Of a stretch of 64,000 nt of DNA, positions 17,859 through 26,262 are shown piece after piece (within the stretch, counting starts at the first letter, position 1; every line of letters starts with the position of its first letter). The notes beneath the pieces are model-generated. The model saw nothing but the letters and a program-made list of their open reading frames with translations, was not told where the DNA came from and ran no database searches. This DNA is from Croceimicrobium sp965228705. GTDB taxonomy: Bacteria; Bacteroidota; Bacteroidia; Flavobacteriales; Schleiferiaceae. Made by a program: the position numbers and the translations under genes. The stretch is taken from positions 2,108,001 through 2,172,000 of the forward strand of contig NZ_OZ245832.1 of NCBI RefSeq assembly GCF_965228705.1. The letters run 5' to 3'.

Positions 17859-18611
17859 TTAAACCTTGCGGCGAATTTTTTTGAAGAGCTCCGAACTGTA
17901 CACGAAATCTACAATCTCGGCATTGTCCGTACTAAGAATCTCTTCACCTGTTCCCTGCCAGGCCTTCTTGCCATCTTTAATGAAAATGATATGATCCCCA
18001 ATCTCAATTACTGAGTTCATATCATGGGTATTGATAACCGTAGTCATCTCGAACTCCTGCGTAATCTCCTGTAAAAGCTGATCAATTACAATCGCCGTTT
18101 TGGGATCCAAACCTGAGTTTGGTTCATCGCAAAAGAGGTACTTCGGATTCATACTAATCGCCCGTGCAATCGCCACCCGCTTTTGCATACCTCCCGATAA
18201 TTCGGATGGGAATTTTTGATTGACGCCAGGTAAATTCACGCGTTCCAAACAGAAGTCTGCCCGATCCTTTTTCTCTGCCGCCGACATCCCGCTAAACATA
18301 CTCAGAGCAAAGGTTACATTCTCCTCTATGGTTAAGGAGTCAAACAAGGCATTACCTTGAAATACCATTCCCATTTCGGTCCGTAAGCTTTTGCGATCCT
18401 TGCGATTTAAATCTCCTAAGGCCGATCCATCGTATTCTATCTCTCCCGAATCGATATCATGTAAGCCTACCAAGGATTTAAGGAATACCGTTTTCCCGGA
18501 TCCACTCTGACCAATAATTAAATTCGTCTTCCCTTTGTAAAAGGAGGCATCAATACCCTTGAGCACTTCATGCTCCCCAAAAGACTTACGTATCTCCTTT
18601 ACTTCGATCAT
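17859..18611 (-). CDS. mlaF: ABC transporter ATPase, MlaF-like
   Basis: A 250-residue ATPase with Walker A GQSGSGKT (residues 34-41), signature LSGGMQKR, Walker B YLFCDEPNSGLD and H-loop NTHD. The sequence around the signature and the phrase VFQGNALFDSLTIEENV are typical of MlaF/Ttg2A ATPases, which power lipid trafficking between the membranes. The start codon overlaps the MlaE stop by one base (TAATG), so the two subunits are co-translated. No MlaD (MCE-domain) gene is adjacent. Confidence 0.9.
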   Translation of the reverse strand: MIEVKEIRKSFGEHEVLKGIDASFYKGKTNLIIGQSGSGKTVFLKSLVGLHDIDSGEIEYDGSALGDLNRKDRKSLRTEMGMVFQGNALFDSLTIEENVTFALSMFSGMSAAEKKDRADFCLERVNLPGVNQKFPSELSGGMQKRVAIARAISMNPKYLFCDEPNSGLDPKTAIVIDQLLQEITQEFEMTTVINTHDMNSVIEIGDHIIFIKDGKKAWQGTGEEILSTDNAEIVDFVYSSELFKKIRRKV

Positions 18612-19357
18612 TAGACCAGTAATACTTGGGTTAGCATATAGTTACTTACAATAATAGCCACGGAGCTGCTCACTACCGCCTTAGTAGCATTGATCCCCAC
18701 CTCTATCGCACCACCTCGAACATAATATCCGAAATAGGCACTTATACTTACAATCAGAAATGCAAACACAAAGGTTTTTATTAAAGCATAGGTGATGTGA
18801 TAAGCATTAAAGTCGACCGTAAGTCCGTAGATATAATCCTCTGCCGACATCACCCCTCCAATAGAAGCCAAATAACCACCCACCAATCCCAGGGCCATAC
18901 TGATGATGATTAAAATTGGATTGAAGAAAGCCAGGGCCGCAATTTTGGGTGCAATTAAATAGGAGGCAGGGTTCACGCCCATTACCTCCAGGGCATCAAT
19001 CTGCTCGGAAACGCGCATACTACCCAAGGTAGAAGCAATATTGGAGCCCACCTTACCTGCTAAAATCAAGCTTATAATAGTAGGTGAAAATTCTAAAACG
19101 ATACTCTCGCGAGTAGCAATAGCTATATAATAATCAGGAATCAGTGGATCATCAAGATTAAAGGCCGTTTGGATGGTTACAACCGCTCCCACGAATAAGG
19201 AAATCACCGCTACAATTCCCAAGGAGTTTATGCCTAGTAAATCCAGATCACTCAAAAAGGCTTTGTAATACATCTTGCCATTCTCAGGTCGACGAAAAGT
19301 GCGACCCAAAAGCACCATGTATTTCCCTAAAGACTCAATCCACTTGTTGAAAAACAT
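18611..19357 (-). CDS. mlaE: ABC transporter permease, MlaE family
   Basis: A 248-residue inner-membrane protein with about five to six helices and the MlaE signature region from TRESIVLEFSPTIISLILAGKVGSNIASTLG through RVSEQIDALEVMGVNP. MlaE forms the membrane part of the Mla/MCE phospholipid transporter that keeps the outer membrane asymmetric. It is the first gene of a two-gene minus-strand unit with mlaF. A near-consensus -7 box (TATTTTCG, complement at 19362-19369) lies 12 bases before the ATG, back to back with the promoter of the plus-strand lipoprotein gene. Confidence 0.92.
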   Translation of the reverse strand: MFFNKWIESLGKYMVLLGRTFRRPENGKMYYKAFLSDLDLLGINSLGIVAVISLFVGAVVTIQTAFNLDDPLIPDYYIAIATRESIVLEFSPTIISLILAGKVGSNIASTLGSMRVSEQIDALEVMGVNPASYLIAPKIAALAFFNPILIIISMALGLVGGYLASIGGVMSAEDYIYGLTVDFNAYHITYALIKTFVFAFLIVSISAYFGYYVRGGAIEVGINATKAVVSSSVAIIVSNYMLTQVLLV

Positions 19358-19373
19358 ATCGCGAAAATAAGAG

Positions 19374-19381
19374 TAATTTTG
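19374..19381 (+). promoter_or_regulatory. -7 promoter box of the small lipoprotein/sprT/purKE operon
   Basis: TAATTTTG matches TAnnTTTG exactly and starts 23 bases before the ATG at 19397. It lies in a 39-base divergent spacer shared with mlaE. Confidence 0.5.
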
Positions 19382-19396
19382 CTCCGAGCTCTTATT

Positions 19397-19516
19397 ATGA
19401 AGAAAGGCATTTTACGAAAACTCCCCTTCTTGATTGCCCTCCTGCTTTGTTTGGCATTTACCGCCTGCAGAGGATTGGAGCCTTGCAATTGTCCGGGTAA
19501 AACTGAGCTTCGATGA
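19397..19516 (+). CDS. Small (39-residue) Cys-rich lipoprotein, coupled to sprT
   Basis: This short frame encodes a basic N-terminus (MKKGILRK), a hydrophobic helix and a lipobox ending FTAC (Cys24), then only 15 residues including CNCPG. Its stop overlaps the sprT start in the sequence ATGA, and an exact -7 box stands upstream, so it is very likely a real gene and the head of the operon. The mature lipopeptide would carry the lipidated Cys and two further Cys. Its function is unknown. The alternative, a leader peptide whose translation feeds sprT, is possible, but the clean signal and lipobox favour a membrane lipoprotein. Confidence 0.75.
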   Translation: MKKGILRKLPFLIALLLCLAFTACRGLEPCNCPGKTELR

Positions 19517-20151
19517 AGAAAGGACCGGATCCTTTTGCGGCCCTCAATAAATATCTGCCCACAGGCAGTTTAGAGCTACTCCGTCCCTTGTTGGATCGCT
19601 ATCCCTTGCAGCTAAAGGTTAGCAAGCCTCGCAAAACTAAATTTGGCGATTACCGCTATCCACAAAAAGGACAGGCACATCGCATCTCAGTAAATGGTGA
19701 TCTTAATCCCTATGCCTTTCTGATTACGCTCCTTCACGAATACGCCCACCTGGTGGCTTTCGATAAATTTGGACAAAAGATTAAAGCCCACGGCGAAGAA
19801 TGGCAATTTTGCTTTCGGGAAATCGGTACTCCCTTTTTAGACGCCAAGGTCTTTCCTCTTAAACTGGAACGAGCATTTAGAGCCAGTCTCGCTCGTGGCC
19901 ATGCCAGCTCTGCCACCGATCATCAGCTCTTACGCGTACTGAAAGAATTCGATCAACAAGAATCCACAGAGGCTCGTACCTTTGTCGAAGATTTAGAACC
20001 CGGCGCAATTTTCGTGCTCAATGGCCGCATCTTTAAGAAAGGTCCTAAAAGCCGAAAGCGCTACAAATGTGACGAGGTTAAAAGCGGTCGTCAGTTTATG
20101 GTACACCCCCTGGCAGAAGTCGGGATTTGGAAGGAAACAAATGAACACTAA
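19513..20151 (+). CDS. SprT-like zinc metalloprotease domain protein
   Basis: A 212-residue protein with the zinc site HEYAH (residues 77-81) in LLHEYAHLVAF and a third ligand candidate in the KAHGEEW segment; this HExxH...HG pattern is typical of SprT/Spartan proteins. A C-terminal beta region carries YKCDE, perhaps the remnant of a zinc ribbon. In eukaryotes Spartan degrades DNA-protein crosslinks; the role of bacterial SprT is not settled. Its start overlaps the upstream lipoprotein stop (ATGA) and its end overlaps purK by 11 bases, so it is translated within a tight operon. Confidence 0.88.
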   Translation: MKKGPDPFAALNKYLPTGSLELLRPLLDRYPLQLKVSKPRKTKFGDYRYPQKGQAHRISVNGDLNPYAFLITLLHEYAHLVAFDKFGQKIKAHGEEWQFCFREIGTPFLDAKVFPLKLERAFRASLARGHASSATDHQLLRVLKEFDQQESTEARTFVEDLEPGAIFVLNGRIFKKGPKSRKRYKCDEVKSGRQFMVHPLAEVGIWKETNEH

Positions 20152-21304
20152 GAACTATTACTCTTCAGATTTCAGAATAGGAATTGTAGGCGGCGGACAG
20201 CTTGGAAAAATGCTGCTGCAAGAAACCCGTAGATTAGATATAGGAACTTCTGTTTTAGACCCCAGTGAAGTCGCTCCCTGCCGATTAGGAAGCAATGAAT
20301 TCACCGTAGGTTCACTTACAGATTTTGATACCGTTTATCAATTCGGACAAAATTGCGATGTGCTGACCATCGAAATAGAAAATGTAAGCGTTGAGGCCCT
20401 GCAAAAACTGGAAGAAGAAGGCAAAAAAGTTTATCCTCAGCCCCATATCATTCAGTTGATCCAAAGTAAGATCCGTCAAAAGAACTTCTATAAGGAAAAC
20501 CTGATTCCTACCGCCGATTTCATCAGTTTCGAAGGCAAAGCCGGTTTAGTGGAAGCCATTAGCAAACAGCAGGTTCCCTATCCATTTGTTTGGAAACAAA
20601 GCACTGGTGGTTTTGATGGTCGTGGTGTAGCCATGATTCGAAAAGAAACAGATCTGGAGGCATTACCCGATGTTCCATGCCTAGCCGAAAGCTTGGTCCC
20701 TTTTGAGAAAGAACTGGCGGTAGTGGTAGCGCGTTCAGCAAATGGCGAATGCCGCTCCTTCCCTACCGTAGAAATGGACTTCCACCCCGAAGCTAATCTG
20801 GTTGAATATGTATTTAGCCCGGGAAATGTTGAAAAATCAATCAGCGATAAAGCCCAGGACTTAGCCCGTATGGTTGCTGAAAAGCTGGGCATTGTAGGCA
20901 TCTTGGCGGTAGAAATGTTCCTGACTAAGGACGGAATGATCCTAATTAATGAGGTAGCACCACGTGTACATAATTCAGGCCACCTCAGCATAGAAGGCAA
21001 TGTAAGCTCACAATTTGAGCAACATTTACGAGCCATATTAAACCTGCCTTTAGGTTCAACCGAAACCATTCAACCTGCGGTAATGGTAAATTTAGTGGGT
21101 GAAGAAAATCACACTGGCCCCGTTTACTATGAGGGCATTGAAGAAATTATGGCTCTGAGCGGTGTTTATGTTCACCTCTATGGAAAAGCCGAAACCCGCC
21201 CTTTTCGAAAAATGGGTCATGTAACCATTATTGATCCCGATTTGGAAGCGGCCCGCGCCAAAGCCCGTATCGTTAAAGACAAAATTAAAGTTATCAGTCA
21301 ATGA
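20141..21304 (+). CDS. purK: N5-carboxyaminoimidazole ribonucleotide synthase
   Basis: A 387-residue ATP-grasp enzyme that makes N5-CAIR from AIR, bicarbonate and ATP in purine synthesis. The N-terminal motif IGIVGGGQLGKML and the ATP-grasp segments (VWKQSTGGFDGRG, EVAPRVHNSGH) are clear. The start at 20141 is chosen because it places the GGGQLG motif about 15 residues in, as in the family; a longer frame reaching back to 20021 lies inside sprT. Its stop overlaps the purE start (ATGA). Confidence 0.96.
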   Translation: MNTKNYYSSDFRIGIVGGGQLGKMLLQETRRLDIGTSVLDPSEVAPCRLGSNEFTVGSLTDFDTVYQFGQNCDVLTIEIENVSVEALQKLEEEGKKVYPQPHIIQLIQSKIRQKNFYKENLIPTADFISFEGKAGLVEAISKQQVPYPFVWKQSTGGFDGRGVAMIRKETDLEALPDVPCLAESLVPFEKELAVVVARSANGECRSFPTVEMDFHPEANLVEYVFSPGNVEKSISDKAQDLARMVAEKLGIVGILAVEMFLTKDGMILINEVAPRVHNSGHLSIEGNVSSQFEQHLRAILNLPLGSTETIQPAVMVNLVGEENHTGPVYYEGIEEIMALSGVYVHLYGKAETRPFRKMGHVTIIDPDLEAARAKARIVKDKIKVISQ

Positions 21305-21789
21305 GCGCCGTAGTAAGTGTAATCATGGGTAGCCAGAGTGATCTGCCCGTTATGCAAGAAGCCCTGGATGTACTTAAAGAATTAGGTGTAGAGGCCGAAG
21401 TAAATATCGTTTCGGCGCACCGTACTCCTGAAATCATGTTCGACTTTGCCAAGACCGCTCATGAAAAAGGCATCAAGGTTATTATCGCCGGTGCGGGGGG
21501 TGCTGCCCACTTACCAGGCATGGTTGCTTCGATGAGTCCCCTTCCGGTAATTGGCGTACCCGTTAAGAGTCGCAACTCTATTGATGGCTGGGATTCAGTA
21601 CTATCAATCTTGCAAATGCCCGGCGGCGTTCCGGTAGCAACAGTGGCTCTGGACGGAGCAAAGAACGCCGGAATTCTAGCCGCCCAAATCGTAGGCAGCC
21701 ATGTTCCGGAGGTTCTTCAAAATATCATCGATTATAAGGAAGGCTTAAAAGCCAAAGTGATCGCTTCTCGCGAAAAGCTAAATTCCTAG
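21301..21789 (+). CDS. purE: N5-CAIR mutase, class I PurE
   Basis: A 162-residue enzyme that converts N5-CAIR to CAIR. The family sequence IMGSQSDLPVM near the N-terminus, SAHRTP at residues 40-45 and the glycine-rich AGAGGAAHLPGM loop form the active site; the His in SAHRTP is the expected catalytic residue. The length is the usual one. It is translationally coupled to purK by a 4-base overlap, as is normal for the purEK pair, although the order here is purK-purE. It meets the LytTR gene tail to tail with a 4-base overlap. Confidence 0.97.
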   Translation: MSAVVSVIMGSQSDLPVMQEALDVLKELGVEAEVNIVSAHRTPEIMFDFAKTAHEKGIKVIIAGAGGAAHLPGMVASMSPLPVIGVPVKSRNSIDGWDSVLSILQMPGGVPVATVALDGAKNAGILAAQIVGSHVPEVLQNIIDYKEGLKAKVIASREKLNS

Positions 21790-22547
21790 AGATTCTTTAG
21801 AAGAGTCATTAACTGTTCCTTCTTACGATTGGCCACCGGTATGCGACTGCCATCCTCCAGGATTAGGTAGCCACCATCGGTTTGCACATACTTCTTAAGG
21901 TAGTTCACATTCACTAAATGGGATTTGTGGATGCGCAGGAAATTGTAGCCTTCCAGCATCATATCAAACTCCTTTAAGGTTTTGGATGCCAGGAGATTCT
22001 TTTGTCCATTCAGAAAGAAAGTGGTGTAATTTGAGCTGCTCTCCAAACGGATAATATCGGTCAATCGAATTACATGCATACCATCAGAGGTAGGTACCAC
22101 AATTTTCTTTGGCGAATCAGAAGCCTGACGGATATTTTCTACCAGCACATTAAAATTACTGGCTTTTTTAGGTAGGCCCTTTTCATTTTCCACTTTCCGA
22201 ACAGCCTTTACCAGTTCCTCCGGATCTACAGGCTTTAGGAGATAATCAAGTGCACTAAATTTAATCGCTTGTATGGCGAATTCATCATGGGCGGTAATGA
22301 AAATTACAGCGGGATGTTTTTTAGCTTCATCCGCCGTAAGGCCATTTAAAAGATCAAAGCCACTTTCGCCGGCCAGATCAATATCCAGGAAAAGAACATC
22401 TACCTCTTCCTGATCTAAGAGATCCAAACCCTCTTGCACGGAGCCCCCTTGTCCGGCTATTTCCAATTCAGGGCAAAATAAATCCAGCTTACCTATTAAG
22501 GCTTCGCGCGAATTCTGTTCGTCGTCGATAATAACTGCTCTGAGCAT
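21786..22547 (-). CDS. LytTR-family response regulator
   Basis: A 253-residue regulator. Residues 1-120 form a receiver domain with acidic pocket IIDDE, phospho-acceptor Asp55 in VLFLDIDLAG and lysine in LLKPVDPEEL. Residues 150-250 form a LytTR DNA-binding domain (IIRLESSSNYTTFFL, FLRIHKSHLVNVNYL). It follows its cognate kinase by two bases, a typical Bacteroidota LytS/LytR-type pair. The targets are unknown; the divergent outer-membrane genes are candidates. Confidence 0.93.
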   Translation of the reverse strand: MLRAVIIDDEQNSREALIGKLDLFCPELEIAGQGGSVQEGLDLLDQEEVDVLFLDIDLAGESGFDLLNGLTADEAKKHPAVIFITAHDEFAIQAIKFSALDYLLKPVDPEELVKAVRKVENEKGLPKKASNFNVLVENIRQASDSPKKIVVPTSDGMHVIRLTDIIRLESSSNYTTFFLNGQKNLLASKTLKEFDMMLEGYNFLRIHKSHLVNVNYLKKYVQTDGGYLILEDGSRIPVANRKKEQLMTLLKNL

Positions 22548-22549
22548 AT

Positions 22550-25381
22550 TTATAGTTCTTGTGCGGGTAAACGAATGATCACCTTAGTGCCACAAGCCTC
22601 CCCTTGTTGGTTGTATTTATCTATGATTTTTAAATCAATCACCTCGTCAATGGATCGCTTCAGGAGATCGATCCGATCCTTATTAATTTGAGTGGCCATG
22701 CTGCGATGTGCTTTTTTATTAGGCAAATCTTTGGCCTTTTCTCTTCCTATGCCATCGTCCTCAATCGTGCAACAAAGGAGTTTTTCATCCAGCTTAAAGC
22801 TGATCTGTAAAAAGCCTTTTCCTTCTTTGGGCTTAAGCCCGTGCAAGATCGCGTTTTCTACATGGGGTTGGATTAACATTGGCGGTAAGCCAATATCATA
22901 GTCCAGTTCCTCGTCCACTTCAATTTCATAATCAAACTTATTATTGAAGCGCAATTTTTCTAATTCAAGATAGTTCTTCAAAACCGAAACCTCCGTTTCC
23001 ACGGGGTGAATATGCTCCATTGATGATTCAAGGGTTAACCTCATCAATTTTGCGAAATTATTAAGGTAGCGAACCGCCATCTTCGGATCCTTCTTGAAGA
23101 TAAAACTCGAAATACTATCAAGGGCATTAAAAATAAAATGTGGGTTCATTTGCAAGCGCAAAGCTTTGCGTTCCATCTCCAATAAGTCATTCTCCAAACG
23201 CAAACGTTCCTCCCGTCTTTGCCAACGATCGCGTAAATAAATATATGCCAGACCTAAGACAGCCAGCACAATTAAGGACCAGAACCACCAGGTTCGCCAC
23301 ACCGCTTCTTTAACCACAAAAACATAGGGTTTTGCACTCAAAGCCCAGTCCTGCCAAGGATAACGCGACTCTACCTCCAGCGTATAACGTCCAGCCTTTA
23401 AATCGCTAAAGAGAGCCTCACGACGGGTACCGGCATAGGTCCAATTTTCACTTTGTCCTATTAAACGATAACGATACTGAATTAGCTCGGGCAACAATAT
23501 GCTTCGCAAGCCATAGCGAAAACGCAGGTAATTTTGATCGTGATCCAATTCGGAGAACTCCCTTAATCCACTGAAAGCCTCCGTTGGCCAAACCTTTAAA
23601 TCCGCAGCATTTTCCTCTCTTAACAATTCCGCTTCCAGAAGAGCTAAAACGCCGGGTTCGTGATATTGCCTGAAGCGCTTATAATCCCAAATAAACAAGC
23701 CTTCTTCGCCCGCCGCATAAAGCTTCCCCTCATTCTCTTTTAAGGCTCCTCCATTAATAGGTGGACCGAAGAAATGAATTTGAGCCGACTCACCAGCCTT
23801 TTGACTTTCCCTGAGGTCCGCTAAACTGACCAAACCTTTATTAGTCCCAATCCACAACTCTTCTTCACTTAGGGCGAAGGCACGAATCTCCGCGAATTCC
23901 AAATCCTTAAGGCCAAAGTATTGGGCCTGGGAGGTCTTTTGATCAATAATATAGAGGCCATTACTAATAGTGCCTACCGCTAGTCTTTTATCAGACATAG
24001 GCTGAATGGCACTGATTCCAATACTGTCGATTTTCACTCCCGCTAATTCCGGAAAGTGCTGCCAATTACCCGAGTTAAAATGCCAAAGTCCCTGGGTATA
24101 CGATGCAAACCAAAAACCATCTTGCGGGTGATACTGAATTGAAAAAATGCTGGCAAAGCCCAAATCTTCATCGCTGCGTAGCTTTTGCCATTCCCCCTCT
24201 TTAAAACGCCAAATACCCGTGCTTCCTGCAGCCCAAACTTCACCATTACCCTTGGCCAGGCTAAACACAAAGCCGTCAATAGGAGTAGAATGAATGCTTG
24301 CCTGACCTTCAATTTTATAATACAAACCGGCCTCAGTAGCGATGTAAATGGTATCGCCTTGCACCAAAGAAGCCAGGACCAGTCCCTTTAAGGAAATTAC
24401 TTTTTGATAAGGCCACTCCTCCAATCCAAACGGTGTTCCCAAAAAAACTTTGTTCTCGTCCACCGATAGATTCAGTAGCGGCAGCTTTCGGCTGAACTCC
24501 TGAAAAAATGGACTTTGCATTTTGAAGATTCCCCGGCTGGTACTTAGGAGAATTAAACTTTGAAAGCTGTAAATATTCTTAATCTCTGAGGCATTGAAAT
24601 AGGCCTGATAATCGATCGTATAAAATCCTGTTCCTTCAGATTCATTTCGACTTTGGAGATAAACATTTTGCTGATCCACAAAGGCATTAAAAGAGGAACT
24701 ACCGAGGGCAAATCTAATGCTATCTCCCTTTTGATTGGCCGGTCCCAGGGGGGCTCCCTTTAAATCATGTAGCAGACCACGAGCCATATAAAAATCGGCT
24801 TTACCACGAGCCAGGCTTATATAGGCACTACTATCCAAAGGTTGCCAGGCTTCCTGCCAGATGTAGAGAGCATCACTGGTGCTAAGTACCAATTGATCCT
24901 CAATTTGCCCCAAACTCTTAAAGTCTTTAGGTAATTCTGAATGGTACATGAGGGAGTCCCCATCCCAGTGATATAAACCTTTAGATAGGGCAACATAAAG
25001 TTGACCTTTAAAATCGGCGATATCCAAAACCTGAGCACCTTCGGGGAGGGATATAAGCTTAAAGTCCTTTCCTTGAAATTCTGCCAAACGCCGACCATCC
25101 TGAATATAGAGACGCTCTCCCCGAAAACTGCAAACGACCTGATTGATTAAAGGAAAGTCATTGAGGCCAAAATTCACGAAACGATATCCGTCATAGCGCA
25201 GTAAGCCGGCTCCTTCACTTGCCATCCAAATGAAGCCTTGCGGCCCTTGAGCCATATCTGTTATAGCGAGGGTAGGCAAACCCTCTTCAAGCCCAATGCG
25301 CTCGAATGCAGCTTCTTGTGCCCTTAGTTCGAAAAGGCAGCTCATCAAAAAGAGCAAAAGGTAATAGTGCGCGCGGGCCAT
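22550..25381 (-). CDS. Beta-propeller sensor histidine kinase (Reg_prop / Y_Y_Y / LytS-type kinase)
   Basis: A 943-residue membrane sensor. From the start at 25381 it has a signal peptide (to about residue 22, ending ELRAQE), an N-terminal half of repeated WMASEGAGL/WIGTNKGL-type propeller repeats, a Y_Y_Y-like Ig domain, a membrane helix (WWFWSLIVLAVLGLAYIYL) and a His_kinase/HATPase module with phospho-acceptor His in MNPHFIFNALDS and an ATP lid near IEDDGIGREK. Unlike hybrid polysaccharide-sensing kinases it lacks an AraC output and acts through the adjacent LytTR protein. An ATG 45 bases further out exists, but it gives a poor signal sequence and sits upstream of the probable transcription start. 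The ligand is unknown. Confidence 0.92.
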   Translation of the reverse strand: MARAHYYLLLFLMSCLFELRAQEAAFERIGLEEGLPTLAITDMAQGPQGFIWMASEGAGLLRYDGYRFVNFGLNDFPLINQVVCSFRGERLYIQDGRRLAEFQGKDFKLISLPEGAQVLDIADFKGQLYVALSKGLYHWDGDSLMYHSELPKDFKSLGQIEDQLVLSTSDALYIWQEAWQPLDSSAYISLARGKADFYMARGLLHDLKGAPLGPANQKGDSIRFALGSSSFNAFVDQQNVYLQSRNESEGTGFYTIDYQAYFNASEIKNIYSFQSLILLSTSRGIFKMQSPFFQEFSRKLPLLNLSVDENKVFLGTPFGLEEWPYQKVISLKGLVLASLVQGDTIYIATEAGLYYKIEGQASIHSTPIDGFVFSLAKGNGEVWAAGSTGIWRFKEGEWQKLRSDEDLGFASIFSIQYHPQDGFWFASYTQGLWHFNSGNWQHFPELAGVKIDSIGISAIQPMSDKRLAVGTISNGLYIIDQKTSQAQYFGLKDLEFAEIRAFALSEEELWIGTNKGLVSLADLRESQKAGESAQIHFFGPPINGGALKENEGKLYAAGEEGLFIWDYKRFRQYHEPGVLALLEAELLREENAADLKVWPTEAFSGLREFSELDHDQNYLRFRYGLRSILLPELIQYRYRLIGQSENWTYAGTRREALFSDLKAGRYTLEVESRYPWQDWALSAKPYVFVVKEAVWRTWWFWSLIVLAVLGLAYIYLRDRWQRREERLRLENDLLEMERKALRLQMNPHFIFNALDSISSFIFKKDPKMAVRYLNNFAKLMRLTLESSMEHIHPVETEVSVLKNYLELEKLRFNNKFDYEIEVDEELDYDIGLPPMLIQPHVENAILHGLKPKEGKGFLQISFKLDEKLLCCTIEDDGIGREKAKDLPNKKAHRSMATQINKDRIDLLKRSIDEVIDLKIIDKYNQQGEACGTKVIIRLPAQEL

Positions 25382-25413
25382 CTGCGAAAGGTATTGCCAA
25401 TGCCGAATTAAAC

Positions 25414-25421
25414 CAAATTTA
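25414..25421 (-). promoter_or_regulatory. -7 promoter box of the propeller kinase gene
   Basis: On the minus strand TAAATTTG, an exact TAnnTTTG match, starts 40 bases before the ATG at 25381. It overlaps the alternative upstream start region and so supports the shorter kinase frame. Confidence 0.4.
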
Positions 25422-25482
25422 GCCAAGCGTTTAAAACGGATTAGTAAACGTTTGTTATCGCATTAATGCCCGGACCTGCATC

Positions 25483-25490
25483 TAGATTTG
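25483..25490 (+). promoter_or_regulatory. -7 promoter box of the divergent outer-membrane protein gene
   Basis: TAGATTTG matches TAnnTTTG exactly and begins 12 bases before the ATG at 25495, implying an almost leaderless mRNA. Confidence 0.5.
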
Positions 25491-25494
25491 ATCC

Positions 25495-26262
25495 ATGCGA
25501 TTTCTATTTGCCATCCTTCTAATATCAAAGGGCATTTGCGCTCAATCCTATCAGGCGTCAAGCTTGGCATTAGCCGACTTAAACCTCCTGGGGCCCCAGG
25601 TATTGAGGGTAGTCAACCCAGCAAATCCTTTAAACCCCAAACAAAGGGTGGGCCTGCATACTAAAATATGGCCGGGTTTGGCAGACTTAAACGAAATGGG
25701 CCTCAGTTATGGCCTTTCCAAAAATCAAAAACGTTTCGGAATACTGGTTCATCAATGGGGACCCATTAAATACCGAGAGCAATTACTGGCCCTAAGCTTT
25801 GGATTGGATTTAAACACAAAAATGGCTTTGGGAATAAGCTTAGAACTCCAGCAAAAACAGATTATTGAACAAGATAAGGAATTCGACCTCGGGGGAAATT
25901 TATTTTGGAACTACCATCCTCATGAAAATTGGCAATGGGCTAATCGTTTACAAATCCAGGCTCGACCCAAGGCAGCAAAGCTTGGTTTGGAAAGTCAAAT
26001 GCGATTTCGAGGTTCGGATAATTTGAGTTTACTTTTTGGATTGAGTCTAGCCCAAGATAATGCGGGCTATGGCGCCATTGGCCTAGAGTACTCCTTGAAG
26101 AACTGGCTCTTTCTAAGACAAGGATTTAAACTTAGGCAGGATCCTGATTACCGAGCAGGCCTTGGTTTCCGATGGAAGGCCTGGCTTCTCGACTTAGGAT
26201 TTCAATGGCAAAAAGCTTTGGGACCAGGGCAGCAAATCAGCTTAAGCTATTGCTATTTATGA
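25495..26262 (+). CDS. Predicted outer-membrane beta-barrel protein
   Basis: A 255-residue protein with a signal peptide (residues 1-16, ending GICAQ). After about residue 45 it is built from alternating hydrophobic/polar strands separated by short turns (for example QLLALSFGLDL, MALGISLELQQ, GYGAIGLEYSL) and ends in the aromatic strand QISLSYCYL, as expected for a small outer-membrane barrel. It resembles PorV/FadL-type Bacteroidota barrels only in general layout. Its stop overlaps the start of the next gene (ATGA), so both are made together. It is divergent from the propeller sensor kinase, which may regulate it. Confidence 0.7.
   Translation: MRFLFAILLISKGICAQSYQASSLALADLNLLGPQVLRVVNPANPLNPKQRVGLHTKIWPGLADLNEMGLSYGLSKNQKRFGILVHQWGPIKYREQLLALSFGLDLNTKMALGISLELQQKQIIEQDKEFDLGGNLFWNYHPHENWQWANRLQIQARPKAAKLGLESQMRFRGSDNLSLLFGLSLAQDNAGYGAIGLEYSLKNWLFLRQGFKLRQDPDYRAGLGFRWKAWLLDLGFQWQKALGPGQQISLSYCYL

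Noticed and set aside
20021..20140. Longer N-terminus for purK.
   Set aside because: The extra 40 residues lie inside sprT and precede the normal start of the family; the ATG at 20141 fits.
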